Shown here: in pieces, positions 19,206 through 28,631 of the stretch | Numbering within the stretch: position 1 is the first letter of the stretch | Layout: the number at the start of each line of letters is the position of its first letter | Source of the DNA: Nevskia sp. | GTDB lineage: Bacteria > Pseudomonadota > Gammaproteobacteria > Nevskiales > Nevskiaceae | Length of the DNA: 64,000 nucleotides | Assembly (NCBI GenBank): GCA_021732745.1 | Contig: JAKFUK010000001.1 | Location: forward strand, 384,931 to 448,930 | Direction: 5' to 3' | Position numbers and translations under genes: made by a program | Notes under the pieces: generated by a model | Told to the model about the DNA's origin: nothing | Seen by the model: the letters and a program-made list of their open reading frames with translations, nothing else | Database searches by the model: none

Positions 19206-19237
19206 GCAAATAGAAAGGGCGCTCAATGAGCGCCCTG
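19206..19237 (-). terminator. Rho-independent terminator after tRNA-Asp
   Basis: An 8-bp perfect stem (AGGGCGCT, 19216-19223, with 19229-19236) and five-base loop is followed on the minus strand by TTTCTATTT. It ends the tRNA transcript 12 bases past the tRNA-Asp 3' end and lies just before the ppiD start, so ppiD needs its own promoter or read-through. Confidence 0.8.
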
Positions 19238-19247
19238 GGGTATTACA

Positions 19248-19324
19248 TGGCGGAGCGGACGGGACTCGAACCCGCGACCCTCGGCGTGACAGGCCGATAC
19301 TCTAACCGACTGAGCTACCGCTCC
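19248..19324 (-). tRNA. tRNA-Asp(GTC)
   Basis: A 77-nt cloverleaf with the acceptor GGAGCGG / CCGCTCC, D-arm AGCTCAGTCGGTTAGAG, anticodon loop CCTGTCACG (anticodon GTC) and T-arm GCGGGTTCGAGTCCCGT. The CCA end is encoded. It follows tRNA-Val by 35 bp on the same strand. Confidence 0.97.
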
Positions 19325-19359
19325 GCGAAACTGCAAAACTGATGTTGCCAACCATGAGT

Positions 19360-19435
19360 TGGTGGGTGCTGAGGGGCTCGAACCCCCGACTCCCGCCGTG
19401 TAAAGGCGATGCTCTACCGACTGAGCTAAGCACCC
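19360..19435 (-). tRNA. tRNA-Val(TAC)
   Basis: A 76-nt cloverleaf: acceptor GGGTGCT / AGCACCC, D-arm TAGCTCAGTCGGTAGAGCA, anticodon loop CTTTACAC (anticodon TAC), T-arm GGGGGTTCGAGCCCCT. CCA is encoded. It lies 34 bp after hupB and was probably transcribed together with tRNA-Asp. Confidence 0.97.
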
Positions 19436-19469
19436 TACTCGTTCCGGGCTGTCACCCCGAACTGGTCTG

Positions 19470-19742
19470 TTACTTTACCGCGTCTTTGAGCGCTTTGCCA
19501 GCCTTGAATGAAGGATTTTTGCTGGCGGCGATCTTCAGAGTCTTGCCGGTTTTCGGATTGCGGCCCGTGCGTTCGGCGCGGGCACGAATCGCGAAGGTGC
19601 CGAAACCGACCAGCGACACCTTGTCATCGTTCTTCAAGGCATTGGCAATGACTTCCACCAGTGCGTCGATCGCCTTTCCGGCATCTGTCTTGGAAAGTTC
19701 GGCAGCGTCGGCGACCGCAGCAACCAGCTCGGATTTGTTCAT
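19470..19742 (-). CDS. hupB: DNA-binding protein HU
   Basis: Histone-like nucleoid protein, 90 aa, which bends DNA as a dimer. The start at 19742 ([18 protein letters not shown]) is the standard HU start; the longer open frame upstream is not needed. Core features: [22 protein letters not shown], containing the beta-ribbon arm with RNPKTG whose proline intercalates in DNA, and the C-terminal helix [20 protein letters not shown] sequence lies about ten bases before the ATG. It sits between lon and ppiD as in most Gammaproteobacteria, where this copy is the HU-beta gene. Confidence 0.96.
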   Translation of the reverse strand: MNKSELVAAVADAAELSKTDAGKAIDALVEVIANALKNDDKVSLVGFGTFAIRARAERTGRNPKTGKTLKIAASKNPSFKAGKALKDAVK

Positions 19743-19988
19743 GTAGGTGTGTCCCCTCGGATAGTTGGATCGGCTTGGGCCGATGCTGACTTTCTGGTCT
19801 CCCTGCCTGATCCCGGAGACCGGCCGGTCTGCGAACACCTGGCTGCCGGCGGAGATTGCGCGGCTGGGCATCGGAAGAAACCTTATATCAAGCGGGTTTC
19901 GGAGCGTCAATGAAACTGTCACGCGATTCGGGAAAGGCGAACCGCGCATCGCGAGACAGCTTGTTTTGCCGTGTTTTCCAGCCCGAAC

Positions 19989-22415
19989 TCAGTGCGGCCG
20001 GACACCATCGCTTGCGGTCGGTGTCGGTGCCGCCGCCCCTTCAACGACAGCCTTCGGCTCCGGTACCCGTTCAAGCGCGATGCGCAGCACGTCCTCGACC
20101 CAGCGCACCGGTTCGATATCGAGCTTGCCTTTGATGTTGTCGGGAATCTCGGCCAGATCCTTCACGTTTTCCTGCGGGATGATGACGGTGCGGATGCCGC
20201 CGCGTTGTGCGGCCAGCAACTTCTCTTTTAGGCCACCAATCGGCAATACCTCGCCGCGAAGGGTGATTTCTCCAGTCATCGCCACATCGGCACGTACCGG
20301 GATCGAAGTGAGTGCTGACACCAGCGCAGTGCACATGCCGATACCGGCCGACGGGCCGTCCTTCGGCGTCGCACCTTCCGGCACATGGATGTGCAGATCG
20401 TGCTTCTGATAGAAATCCGGATCGATGCCGAGCTGCTTGGCACGCGAGCGCACCACCGTCAGTGCTGCCTGAATCGACTCCTGCATCACCGTGCCGAGGC
20501 TGCCGGTCTGGGTCAGCTTGCCCTTGCCCGGCGTCAGCGCCGATTCGATGGTCAGCAGTTCGCCGCCGACCTCGGTCCAGGCCAGACCAGTGACCTGCCC
20601 GACCTGGTTCGCTTCCTCGGCGCGGCCGTAGCGGAAACGCGGCACGCCCAGGTATTTGTCGATGTTCTTGTCGGTGACCTTGACGGTCTTGTCGGTGGGT
20701 TTCAGCAGCACCTGCTTGACCACCTTGCGGGCGATCTTCGACATCTCGCGCTCAAGGCTGCGCACACCGGCTTCGCGCGTGTAGGTGCGGATCACCGCAC
20801 GCACCGCGCTTTCGGTGATTTCCAGCTCGGAATCCTTGAGACCGTTTTCCTTGATCTGCTTCGGAATCAGGTAACGCTTGGCGATGTTGAGCTTCTCGTC
20901 CTCGGTATAACCCGGGATGCGGATCACTTCCATGCGGTCGAGCAGCGGCCCCGGAATGTTCAGGGTGTTCGCGGTGCAGATGAACATCACGTCCGACAGG
21001 TCGAGGTCCACTTCCAGGTAGTGATCCTGAAAAGTGTTGTTCTGCTCCGGATCGAGCACTTCCAGCAGGGCTGACGACGGATCGCCGCGGAAGTCCGTGC
21101 TCATCTTGTCGATTTCGTCGAGCAGGAACAGCGGGTTCTTGACCCCGACCTTGGTCAGGTTCTGGACGATCTTGCCGGGCAGCGAACCGATGTAGGTGCG
21201 GCGATGACCGCGGATCTCGGCTTCATCACGCACGCCGCCCAGCGACATGCGCGCGAACTTGCGGTTGGTGGCGGCCGCAATCGAACGGCCCAGCGAAGTC
21301 TTGCCGACACCGGGCGGACCGACCAGGCACAGGATCGGACCCTTCAGCTTCTTCACCCGGCTCTGGACAGCGAGATATTCGAGGATGCGTTCCTTGACCT
21401 TTTCCAGCCCGTAATGATCGGAATCGAGCTGGTCCTGCGCCTTCGGCAGGTCGATGTTGGCCTTGGTGGTCTTCTTCCACGGCACCTGCGTCATCACGTC
21501 GAGATAGTTGCGCACGACGGTGGCTTCCGCCGACATTGGCGGCATCATCTTCAGCTTGTTGAGTTCCGCCGTGGCCTTGGTCTTGGCTGCTTTCGGCATG
21601 CCGGCCTTGGCGATCTTGCGCGCCAGTTCTTCCTGCTCGTTCGGCGCGTCATCGAGCTCACCCAGTTCCTTCTGGATGGCCTTCATCTGTTCGTTGAGGT
21701 AGTACTCGCGCTGGTTCTTCTCCATCTGCTGCTTCACGCGGCCGCGAATTTTCTTTTCGATCTGCAGGATGTCGATCTCGCCTTCCAGCTGCGCCAGCAC
21801 GTATTCCAGACGCGGCTTGGGATCGTCGATCTCCAGCACCTTCTGCTTGTCCTCGAGCTTGAGCGACAAGTGCGCGGCGATGGCATCGGCCAGGCGACCC
21901 GGCGAATCCATGCTGGTCAGGCTCGGCAGCAGTTCGGCCGGCACCTTCTTGTTCAGCTTCACGTACTGCTCGAAGGTCGCGACAGCGGTGCGCATGACGG
22001 CGTCGGCTTCGCTGCCGCTGGAACCGCTTTCGTCCGGCGGAATGACGCGGAAATCGGCGGTCAGGTAATCGCCGTTCATTTCCAGCTTCAGCACCTGGGC
22101 CCGCTGCGCGCCTTCGACCAGCACCTTGACGGTGCCGTCCGGCAGCTTCAGCAATTGCAGGATCGAGGCCAGGGTGCCGGTATCGTAAAGATCGTCGATG
22201 CCGGGTTCATCGGTATCGGCATGCTTCTGGGCGACCAACAGGATGCGCTTGCCGTCCTGCATCGCCGCCGTCAGCGCCTTGACCGACTTCTCGCGGCCGA
22301 CGAACAGCGGGATCGCCATGTGGGGATAAACCACCACATCGCGCAGCGGCAGTACCGGCGTGGATGCTTCGTGGGTGCTGGGCACTGTCGGAACCTCGGT
22401 CGAGTTCGATGACAT
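19989..22415 (-). CDS. lon: ATP-dependent protease La
   Basis: Cytoplasmic AAA+ protease that removes damaged and regulatory proteins. The 808-aa LonA protein has the N-terminal LON domain ([23 protein letters not shown]), a coiled-coil middle ([23 protein letters not shown] region), an AAA+ module with Walker [12 protein letters not shown] (about 366) and Walker [12 protein letters not shown], and the protease domain with the catalytic Ser in [11 protein letters not shown] (about 686) and Lys in [14 protein letters not shown] (about 729). A CTTGAAA sequence 65 bp before the start resembles a heat-shock sigma-32 -35 element, though I see no good -10 partner. Confidence 0.98.
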   Translation of the reverse strand: MSSNSTEVPTVPSTHEASTPVLPLRDVVVYPHMAIPLFVGREKSVKALTAAMQDGKRILLVAQKHADTDEPGIDDLYDTGTLASILQLLKLPDGTVKVLVEGAQRAQVLKLEMNGDYLTADFRVIPPDESGSSGSEADAVMRTAVATFEQYVKLNKKVPAELLPSLTSMDSPGRLADAIAAHLSLKLEDKQKVLEIDDPKPRLEYVLAQLEGEIDILQIEKKIRGRVKQQMEKNQREYYLNEQMKAIQKELGELDDAPNEQEELARKIAKAGMPKAAKTKATAELNKLKMMPPMSAEATVVRNYLDVMTQVPWKKTTKANIDLPKAQDQLDSDHYGLEKVKERILEYLAVQSRVKKLKGPILCLVGPPGVGKTSLGRSIAAATNRKFARMSLGGVRDEAEIRGHRRTYIGSLPGKIVQNLTKVGVKNPLFLLDEIDKMSTDFRGDPSSALLEVLDPEQNNTFQDHYLEVDLDLSDVMFICTANTLNIPGPLLDRMEVIRIPGYTEDEKLNIAKRYLIPKQIKENGLKDSELEITESAVRAVIRTYTREAGVRSLEREMSKIARKVVKQVLLKPTDKTVKVTDKNIDKYLGVPRFRYGRAEEANQVGQVTGLAWTEVGGELLTIESALTPGKGKLTQTGSLGTVMQESIQAALTVVRSRAKQLGIDPDFYQKHDLHIHVPEGATPKDGPSAGIGMCTALVSALTSIPVRADVAMTGEITLRGEVLPIGGLKEKLLAAQRGGIRTVIIPQENVKDLAEIPDNIKGKLDIEPVRWVEDVLRIALERVPEPKAVVEGAAAPTPTASDGVRPH

Positions 22416-22506
22416 GGGAAAAAGATGATCTGGGGATTATGCAGTAGAAGGGACTTGCGTCCCGCGCCCGCCTTTTCAAGCGCAGCGACGCTGCAAATCG
22501 TGGTCG

Positions 22507-22549
22507 TGAGCAAAAGAAAACCCGCCACGGGCAAGCCCGGGCGGGTTCT
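22507..22549 (-). terminator. Rho-independent terminator after clpX
   Basis: Stem AACCCGCC pairs with GGCGGGTT, extended by CGGGC/GCCCG around a bulge (22519-22547). On the minus strand it is followed by TTTTCTTTTG. It lies 20 bp after the clpX stop and separates the clp transcript from lon. Confidence 0.88.
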
Positions 22550-22566
22550 CCACGACAAGACCTGCG

Positions 22567-23844
22567 TCAGGCCGAGTTCTTGACGTCCCGGCGCGGCGCG
22601 TCGAGGTTCTCGTAGACGATGAACGGCTTGGCATCGCCCTTCACCACCGATTCGTCGACCACCACCTTCGAGACGTTCTGCATCGACGGCAAGTCGTACA
22701 TCACGTCGAGCAGGATGGTTTCGAGAATGGTGCGCAGGCCGCGCGCACCGGTCTTGCGATCGCGTGCCTTGCGGGCAATGGCATTCAGCGCGTCCTCGCG
22801 GAACTCAAGCGTGCAGCCTTCCATCTGGAACAGCTTGGCGAACTGCTTGACCAGCGCGTTCTTCGGCTCCTTGAGGATCGAGATCAGCGCCGCTTCGTCC
22901 AGCTCTTCCAGCACGGCGAGCACTGGCAGACGGCCAACGAATTCCGGAATCAGGCCGTAGCGGATCAGATCCTCTGGCTCGACGCCCAGCAGCATCTTCG
23001 ACACCTGATGGCTGTCCTTCTGCGACTTTACGTCGGCACCGAAACCGATACCGGTCTTCTCGGTACGGTTCTGGATCACGCGATCCAGACCGGCGAATGC
23101 ACCACCGCAGATGAACAGGATGCCGGCCGTGTTGACCTGCAGGAATTCCTGCTGCGGATGCTTGCGGCCACCCTGCGGCGGCACGCTGGCAATGGTGCCC
23201 TCGATCAGCTTCAGAAGCGCCTGCTGCACGCCTTCACCGGACACATCGCGCGTGATCGACGGGTTCTCGCTCTTCCGCGAGATCTTGTCGATTTCGTCGA
23301 TGTAAACGATGCCACGCTGCGCTTTCTCGACATCGTATTCACATTTCTGCAGCAAACGCTGAATGATGTTTTCGACGTCTTCGCCGACATAGCCGGCTTC
23401 GGTCAGCGTGGTTGCATCGGCGATCGCGAACGGCACATCGAGCAGTCGGGCCAGCGTTTCGGCCAGCAGCGTCTTGCCCGAACCGGTCGGGCCGATCAGC
23501 AGAATGTTCGATTTCGACAATTCCACGCCATCCGTCGAGCCCTTCTGGCTCAGACGCTTGTAGTGGTTGTAGACGGCGACCGACAGCACTTTCTTGGCCT
23601 GGTCCTGACCAATCACGTATTCGTCGAGAACCGCGCGGATTTCCTGCGGTTTCGGCAAGCCCTTGACCTGCGGCTTGGCGTGAACTTCTTCACGGATGAT
23701 GTCGTTGCACAAGTCGACGCATTCGTCGCAGATGTACACCGACGGGCCCGCAATCAACTTGCGGACTTCGTGCTCGCTCTTGCCGCAGAACGAGCAATAC
23801 AGCACGCGGCCGCCTTGCGTGCCGCTGCGTACGTTGTCAGGCAT
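22567..23844 (-). CDS. clpX: ClpXP unfoldase subunit ClpX
   Basis: Hexameric AAA+ unfoldase that delivers substrates to ClpP. The ATG at 23844 (MPDNVRSG) has GAGG seven bases upstream; the longer frame would start at a TTG. The 425-aa protein carries the N-terminal four-Cys zinc domain ([11 protein letters not shown] ... [11 protein letters not shown]), Walker [15 protein letters not shown], the pore loop [10 protein letters not shown], Walker [14 protein letters not shown], sensor and IGF-type loop region (TGIGFGADV), and the R-finger segment [11 protein letters not shown]. It lies 136 bp downstream of clpP. Confidence 0.98.
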   Translation of the reverse strand: MPDNVRSGTQGGRVLYCSFCGKSEHEVRKLIAGPSVYICDECVDLCNDIIREEVHAKPQVKGLPKPQEIRAVLDEYVIGQDQAKKVLSVAVYNHYKRLSQKGSTDGVELSKSNILLIGPTGSGKTLLAETLARLLDVPFAIADATTLTEAGYVGEDVENIIQRLLQKCEYDVEKAQRGIVYIDEIDKISRKSENPSITRDVSGEGVQQALLKLIEGTIASVPPQGGRKHPQQEFLQVNTAGILFICGGAFAGLDRVIQNRTEKTGIGFGADVKSQKDSHQVSKMLLGVEPEDLIRYGLIPEFVGRLPVLAVLEELDEAALISILKEPKNALVKQFAKLFQMEGCTLEFREDALNAIARKARDRKTGARGLRTILETILLDVMYDLPSMQNVSKVVVDESVVKGDAKPFIVYENLDAPRRDVKNSA

Positions 23845-23980
23845 TTCCGACCTCAATCAAGGTTCTGATTCCTTATAACATCTTGTCAGGTGACAGCGGA
23901 ACGACTGCAATTCCCGTGCTGTGATGCAGCTTACGCGCGGTGTCGGAAATCCGACGCGCAAGCCGCAAACGGGAGTCCCA

Positions 23981-24604
23981 TCAAGTCGGGCTGCTTGCTG
24001 CGGCGCGCTTGTCGATGATGTGATCGATCAAGCCATAGGTCTTGGCCTGCTCCGAATTCATGAAGTAATCGCGTTCGACATCGCTGGCGACCTTCTCGAT
24101 CGTCTGGCCGCAGTGCTCCGCCATCAGGCGATTCAGCTTCTCGCGCAGATAGAGGATTTCCCGCGCCTGGATCTCGATGTCGGTGGCCTGGCCCTGGGCA
24201 CCGCCAGACGGCTGGTGGATCATCACCCGCGAGTTCGGCAGCGCGAAACGCTTGCCCTTGGTGCCGGCCGACAGCAGGAAAGCACCCATGCTGGCCGCCT
24301 GACCGATGCACATCGTCGACACGTCCGGCTTGATGAACTTCATGGTGTCGTAGATCGACAGGCCCGACGTGATGACGCCACCCGGCGAGTTGATGTACAG
24401 GTGGATGTCCTTGTCCGGGTTCTCCGATTCCAGGAACAGCAGCTGGGCGACGACCAGATTGGCCATGTAGTCGTCGATCGGGCCGACGAGGAAGATCACG
24501 CGCTCCTTCAGCAGGCGCGAATAGATGTCGAACGCGCGTTCGCCGCGGGCGGTCTGCTCGACCACCATCGGGACCAGCTGCGAGCGGTTGCGGAGGTCAG
24601 TCAT
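23981..24604 (-). CDS. clpP: ClpP serine protease subunit
   Basis: Proteolytic tetradecamer partner of ClpX/ClpA. The 207-aa protein shows the catalytic Ser105 in [14 protein letters not shown], His130 in [13 protein letters not shown] and Asp179 in [10 protein letters not shown]. The N-terminal [20 protein letters not shown] is the usual processed region (a short propeptide before the mature start), and the handle helix [17 protein letters not shown] is present. The gene is 84 bp downstream of tig and 136 bp upstream of clpX, the conserved order. Confidence 0.98.
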   Translation of the reverse strand: MTDLRNRSQLVPMVVEQTARGERAFDIYSRLLKERVIFLVGPIDDYMANLVVAQLLFLESENPDKDIHLYINSPGGVITSGLSIYDTMKFIKPDVSTMCIGQAASMGAFLLSAGTKGKRFALPNSRVMIHQPSGGAQGQATDIEIQAREILYLREKLNRLMAEHCGQTIEKVASDVERDYFMNSEQAKTYGLIDHIIDKRAAASSPT

Positions 24605-24688
24605 TCGGATTTCCGGTTCAAGTTTTCGTTTTCAGGACTCGCCGACGGTCTCCCGTCAGCGAGCGCCGCCGGCAAAATGCCCGCGCTA

Positions 24689-26026
24689 TCAAGCAGGTTG
24701 GGCCTGATTCTGCGATTTCAACAAATCTTCGAGCGACATCGGCTCGTCGGTGACTTTCGCACCGGCCACCAGCGCTTCGACCACCTGCTCTTCGATGACC
24801 ACGCTGCGCAGGCCCTGCATCAGGTCCTGACGCTGCTGGTACATCTGCACGACCTCGGAGGGATCCTCGAAATCGGCCGCGATGTTGGCGAGCGCGGCTT
24901 CGACGCGCGCCGGATCGAACTGCACATTGCGGGCGTTGATGATCTCGCCCACCAGCAGGCCCAGCGCCACGCGACGCTTGGCAGCCGGCTCGAACATCTC
25001 GGCCGGCAGCATCGAACGGAGCTGCTCCGGCTTCATCTTCTGGGCCGGATTGTTGGCACCGATGCGATTGGCGGTCTCGCCGCGCATGCGCTCCACTTCT
25101 TCGGCGACCAGACCCGAGGGCACGTCGATCGGATGCATGTCATGCAACTGCTCCATGACTTCGCGCTTCAAACGGGCCGACACGGCCTTGTTGCGCTCGG
25201 TTTCCAGCGCTTCGCGGCACTTGGCGCGCAGACCTTCTTCGCCACCTTCCTCGATGCCATGGGCCTTGAGGAATTCCTCGTCGATCTCCGGCAGGCGCGG
25301 CTCGCGCACGTCCTTGAGATTGACGGTGAACACGGTTTTCTTGCCGGCCAGCGTTTCATTGCGGTAATCGGCCGGGAAGTTCACTTCCACGTCGAAGGTT
25401 TCACCCGCCGAGCGACCGATCAGGCCGTCTTCGAGATCTGGCAGGAAGCGGCGCTCGCCGATCTCGATCGCGGCGTTCTCGCTCTTGCCGCCCTGGAAGG
25501 CTTCGCCATCGAGCTTGCCTTCAAAGTCCAGCGCCACCACGTCGCCTTTCTGGGCACCGCGCTCGACCACCGCCAGCGTGCGGCGCGACTTGCGCAGGTT
25601 CTCGATCAGACGCTCGACGTCGGCATCGGTCACTTCCACCTGCGGGCGGGTCAGAGACAGGGTCGACAGATCGCCGAGGGTGATGTCCGGATAGACATCG
25701 AAGCTGGCGACATAGGTCAGCGGCTGGCCGACTGCCTCGGCGGTGACCTGGAAATTCGGCTGGCTGGCCGGCTGGATCTTCGACTGATCGAGCGCCTGCG
25801 GCCAGGTGGTGCGCACCAGTTCGGACACCGCGTCATTGCGGGCGTCGGCACCGTATTGCTGCTGGATCATCTTCAGCGGGGCCTTGCCCGGACGGAAGCC
25901 CGGCACCCGCGCGCGGCTGGCAAAACGCTTCATGCGTTCGCCGAATTCGCGTTCGAAGCGATCGGCCGGGATCGTGACATGCAGCCGGCGCAGCAGGCCG
26001 CCGGCGGATTCGACTTGGACTTCCAT
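24689..26026 (-). CDS. tig: Trigger factor (ribosome-associated chaperone)
   Basis: First chaperone met by nascent chains at the ribosome exit. The 445-aa sequence has the N-terminal ribosome-binding domain with the signature GFRPGKAPLKMI (E. coli GFRKGKVP), then an FKBP-type PPIase domain (QKGDVVALDFEGKLDGEAFQ ... FLPDLEDGLIGRSAGE), and the helical C-terminal cradle (about 250-430). The end is short and polar (LKSQNQAQPA). It heads the tig-clpP-clpX cluster. The integrative element has inserted 124 bp upstream of its start, so its original promoter region has been altered or moved. Confidence 0.97.
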   Translation of the reverse strand: MEVQVESAGGLLRRLHVTIPADRFEREFGERMKRFASRARVPGFRPGKAPLKMIQQQYGADARNDAVSELVRTTWPQALDQSKIQPASQPNFQVTAEAVGQPLTYVASFDVYPDITLGDLSTLSLTRPQVEVTDADVERLIENLRKSRRTLAVVERGAQKGDVVALDFEGKLDGEAFQGGKSENAAIEIGERRFLPDLEDGLIGRSAGETFDVEVNFPADYRNETLAGKKTVFTVNLKDVREPRLPEIDEEFLKAHGIEEGGEEGLRAKCREALETERNKAVSARLKREVMEQLHDMHPIDVPSGLVAEEVERMRGETANRIGANNPAQKMKPEQLRSMLPAEMFEPAAKRRVALGLLVGEIINARNVQFDPARVEAALANIAADFEDPSEVVQMYQQRQDLMQGLRSVVIEEQVVEALVAGAKVTDEPMSLEDLLKSQNQAQPA

Positions 26027-26149
26027 CGTTAAAGACTCTTCGGATTGTAGTGATCATGGGTGGCCGCCTTGCCCGGATGCGGGTCTTGGGGACGGTCTGT
26101 TTTTTCGGCGCGATGTCAAACTTCCTGCCACCGCGCCCGGCTTGCATGT

Positions 26150-26171
26150 GTGCGAAAGGCGAGACTCGAAC
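26150..26171. repeat. attL/attR-type direct repeat: displaced 3' end of tRNA-Leu
   Basis: These 22 bp are identical to 35425-35446, the 3' end of tRNA-Leu(TAG) through its acceptor strand and T-arm. Similarity stops at once on both sides, so this is a tRNA fragment left at the far end of an insertion, not a gene. It lacks the encoded CCA (ACA instead). Confidence 0.85.
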
Positions 26172-26473
26172 CCTTTGAGCCGACGCCTACGACTAACAAC
26201 TCTCTCCGTAAATCAGTTAGTTACATGCGCCCAGCGTCCGCGCTCAGGACCACGCGCGCGGACCACCTGGAAGCTTCAAGCTGAGCATTGTAGCCGAGGA
26301 GCCGGACGATCTCAGAAGAATGGTCCGGCGAAGCCTCAAGGCATACCGGCGAGCGGCTTTCCCCCGCTATAACGACACGCCTCATCCGAGCGAGCCACAA
26401 CCAGTCAGCACGGCCTGGGCCAGCCGCAGCGGGCGCATGGGCGTCCGGCACGGCTTTACCCGGCGCGAAAGCG
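26172..26473. other. Left end of island, no gene seen
   Basis: About 300 bp between the displaced tRNA end and the RT stop. Open frames here are short and unconvincing. The minus-strand RNA downstream of the RT could form GC-rich stems around 26370-26460, but I see no group II intron domain V (no AGC...GAAA...GTT hairpin pattern). Confidence 0.4.
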
Positions 26474-27676
26474 TCATGCAATTCCCAGAAAGGTCCGCTC
26501 TGCCTTGCCGAGATTGTTTAGGTCGATCTTCAGCCCGCTGGGACCGTACACGCGCCGAAGGACCTTAGCGTGAAGATCACCAAGCGCGTTCTCAAGCTCG
26601 GCGAGGTTGGTGCAGTGCTGATATGCGGATAAATACCCGCTTATGCGAGCTTGAAGATGTGCATCCAGGGCCGCCAAGGTGATTCCACGCGAGTTCAGAT
26701 GTTCAATCGAGGCCAATGACAGCAGCTGCTCCCGAATCTTGTCGTACTGGCTTTTCATCAGGATTAGCTCGTACTGCCCTGAGTTCGCACGCAAACCCAG
26801 GCCCAAGAACTCTGCCTCCTGCCCAGGTTCCCGGATGAATGTCTTTGTCGCGGCAGACAAAAGAGGAATAGTCAGCCCAATTTTCGACAATTCAGCCCTA
26901 CAGAACTCGTCAATCTCCAAGCACTGGCTTTCTGAGTCGGCGAGGAAAATAAGGTCATCGGCGTACCGGACAGCCGCGAACTTCCGTCTAATCACCTCGC
27001 GATCGAAGCCGTACAGGAACAAGTTCGCAAAGAACGGAGACAAAGGCATCCCCTGCCTAACGCCGACTCCTTCTTTAATACCTGTTTTGGCAAGCTTTGC
27101 CGCTACTCCCGGGCGATCGGCAGCGACCTCGCAAGCGCCAGCACTAAGAAGCAGCGGCCAAAGAGAACGCTCTTTAACTCGACGCTTTAAGGCTTCGGCT
27201 AGGCGATCGCGACCAACGGTATCGAAAAAAGCCGAGATGTCAGTCTTGTAAACCCATCGCCGTGACTTTCTTAAATCGCAGGCGCGAGAGGCCGCTTCGG
27301 CGACAGAACGCCCTTCCACGAAACCGTAAGAGATGTCGTTAGCGAGAAGGGACCGATATTTTTTGGTCAGGAAAGTTAATGCTGACCGTTGAACAATGCG
27401 ATCCCTGACGGTGGGAACACAGATAAGCCGTTCCTTGGTGCTATTCGGCTTCGGAACGAAATGCGGCTTGAGCGGGCTGAAGTTGAAACTTCGGGACCGC
27501 AAGTCAGAAGAAAGTCGCTCGATGTGTCGGCCGGGATTGAGCTGAATCTCGTCAATGGTCTGACCGTCCACGCCGGAGGTCATGCGCGATTGAGGCCTGG
27601 CCCTTGCCACCATCGACCGCCAAGCGTCTCTTAACGACTCAGCGGATGTAACGAGCCCGTACGCTGTGTCACGCAC
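26474..27676 (-). CDS. Reverse transcriptase, non-retron, group II-like or DRT/UG type
   Basis: RNA-directed DNA polymerase of about 400 aa with little beyond the RT domain. Motifs in order: SLRDAWRSMV ... SGVDGQTIDEI (RT0-like start shared with group II intron ORFs), ISYGFVEGRS, motif A KTDISAFFDTVGRDRL (about 147), motif B VRQGMPLSPFFANLFLYGFD (about 208), catalytic motif C VRYADDLIFLAD (about 236), motif E region AEFLGLGLR. QGxPLSP with final P separates it from diversity-generating RTs (SQ), and the retron NAxxH and VTG signatures are missing. No HNH domain follows. The start is uncertain: a GTG at 27676 fits the family N-terminus, a TTG at 27718 is also open. Two 145-bp repeats lie upstream. 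Its role is unproven; an antiphage RT is plausible. Confidence 0.85.
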   Translation of the reverse strand: MRDTAYGLVTSAESLRDAWRSMVARARPQSRMTSGVDGQTIDEIQLNPGRHIERLSSDLRSRSFNFSPLKPHFVPKPNSTKERLICVPTVRDRIVQRSALTFLTKKYRSLLANDISYGFVEGRSVAEAASRACDLRKSRRWVYKTDISAFFDTVGRDRLAEALKRRVKERSLWPLLLSAGACEVAADRPGVAAKLAKTGIKEGVGVRQGMPLSPFFANLFLYGFDREVIRRKFAAVRYADDLIFLADSESQCLEIDEFCRAELSKIGLTIPLLSAATKTFIREPGQEAEFLGLGLRANSGQYELILMKSQYDKIREQLLSLASIEHLNSRGITLAALDAHLQARISGYLSAYQHCTNLAELENALGDLHAKVLRRVYGPSGLKIDLNNLGKAERTFLGIA

Positions 27677-27726
27677 GGACTGACTGCACCGGTGTCTTAA
27701 ACCCCTGGGCCAGCGCAAAAAGAAGT

Positions 27727-27871
27727 ACCAACCCCGAATGGCAATGCGCCTCTTGCGAGGCCATCACGCACCTGGAGCCGCCGATGACGCCGGTGCGATC
27801 ACTCGCCTCTGCGCCATCGTGCCGCTGGGTGACGTGCAGCGCAACGTGCGGCGATGCATGTTGGTGGCTAC
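27727..27871 (-). repeat. 145-bp direct repeat, RT-proximal copy (candidate structured RNA)
   Basis: Identical at 141 of 145 positions with 28129-28273, offset exactly 402 bp. On the RT strand the unit begins near ACCAAC and ends GTTGGT, which can pair to close it, and contains the hairpin GCCTC-GCAA-GAGGC (27748-27761), a five-bp stem with a GNRA tetraloop. The copy ends about 50 bp before the RT start. All four differences change an amino acid in the frames that are open through it, arguing against a protein. Confidence 0.8.
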
Positions 27872-28128
27872 TACGCGCCTCAGCAGTCGCCGAAACGGAA
27901 ATGCTTCTCATTCGCACGTTAAACCCTCCTTCCGAGCCCTCAGACCGCACCCCGCCAGTAAACACCATGGCCAAGTACAGAAAGCACATCGACGAGAGCG
28001 TGCCACGCGAATAATTGCGTACCGCCAGCTGCGCCCGCGCCACCACATCGCCACATCCCGGCCGCCCCACACGCCTGTTACCCGCCTTCCCGACGTTACC
28101 AGGGGAAGAAGACGGGCCCCTGCGGCCG

Positions 28129-28273
28129 ACCAACCCCGAATGGCAATGCGCCTCTTGCGAGGCCATCACGCACCTGGAGCCGCCGATGACGCCGGTGCGA
28201 TCACTCGCCTCTGCGCCAGACTGCCGCTGGGTGACGTGCAGCGCAACGTGCAGCGATGCATGTTGGTGGCTAC
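28129..28273 (-). repeat. 145-bp direct repeat, RT-distal copy (candidate structured RNA)
   Basis: Second copy of the unit at 27727-27871. The differences are one block of three bases (TCG at 27817-27819 against GAC at 28219-28221) and one single base (27850 G against 28252 A). The GNRA hairpin is conserved at 28150-28163. It lies on the side of the recombinase gene. Confidence 0.8.
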
Positions 28274-28631
28274 GTACACGACACAAGATATAGATGTCGA
28301 AGCGATAGTCAACCCCAACATGGTGTGCGCAGTTTATCCACTGCGCGGCCGTCAACTTCGGGGGCGTGGCAATTTCTGAGAAAAATGCGAGACGCTGAAT
28401 CGGTATCTCCGCGTGGCGACTACCCCCGTATCCCCCCTGATGGACATTGCGAATCGGGGGACGAAGCACTCGGCGACCGGGTGCAGCCGCTTATATCTAT
28501 GCCTCAATAACGACGGTTTACGGGAGACCGCCCAAAGCGCACCGTTCGTCGTCGAATCGCCTCCCGAAACCGTCTCCCATAATATCCTCTCGATAACCCA
28601 CCCACCCCTTTGGGTTTCAGGAGGTTGTGCC

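Larger units (their letters stand above)
27677..28631. other. 955-bp interval upstream of RT and recombinase; putative ncRNA locus
   Basis: Contains the two 145-bp repeats, a 257-bp unique spacer between them and about 360 bp leading to the recombinase. Long frames are open on both strands (for instance 27669-28469 minus and 27738-28379 plus) but their products are low-complexity in character (rich in His, Arg, Ala) and are carried by the repeats. I regard the interval as mainly noncoding, serving as the divergent promoter and probable RNA region for the RT and the recombinase. A CATAATAT sequence near 28579 could be a -10 box for the recombinase. Confidence 0.5.

Noticed and set aside
19440..19463. 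Terminator after hupB
   Set aside because: GTTC-GGG arms pair with a mismatch in the middle and no T run follows; read-through into the tRNAs is more likely.
22450..22480. Sigma-32 promoter for lon
   Set aside because: The -35-like CTTGAAA is exact, but no CCCCAT-type -10 is found at the right spacing, so it is mentioned only as weak evidence in the lon entry.
26474..27676. Retron
   Set aside because: The retron NAxxH and VTG signatures are not seen; no msr/msd inverted-repeat pair was recognised in the expected place.
26474..28273. Diversity-generating retroelement with template and variable repeats
   Set aside because: The RT has QGMPLSP instead of the SQ-ending motif of DGR enzymes, the four repeat differences are not at adenines on either strand, and no target protein gene contains a repeat copy at its 3' end.
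27727..28273. CRISPR array
   Set aside because: Only two copies, 145 bp long, with a 257-bp spacer; nowhere in the window are there short regularly spaced repeats or cas genes.
27669..28469. 266-aa minus-strand frame spanning both repeats (and a 213-aa plus-strand frame)
   Set aside because: The 402-bp offset keeps frame, so any open frame repeats. Composition is odd, all repeat differences are amino-acid changing, and no ribosome-binding site or known motif is present.
26172..28631. Group II intron with RT as its maturase
   Set aside because: No domain V hairpin was found downstream of the RT, no GTGYG start with matching 3' end, and the RT has no clear maturase or HNH part.
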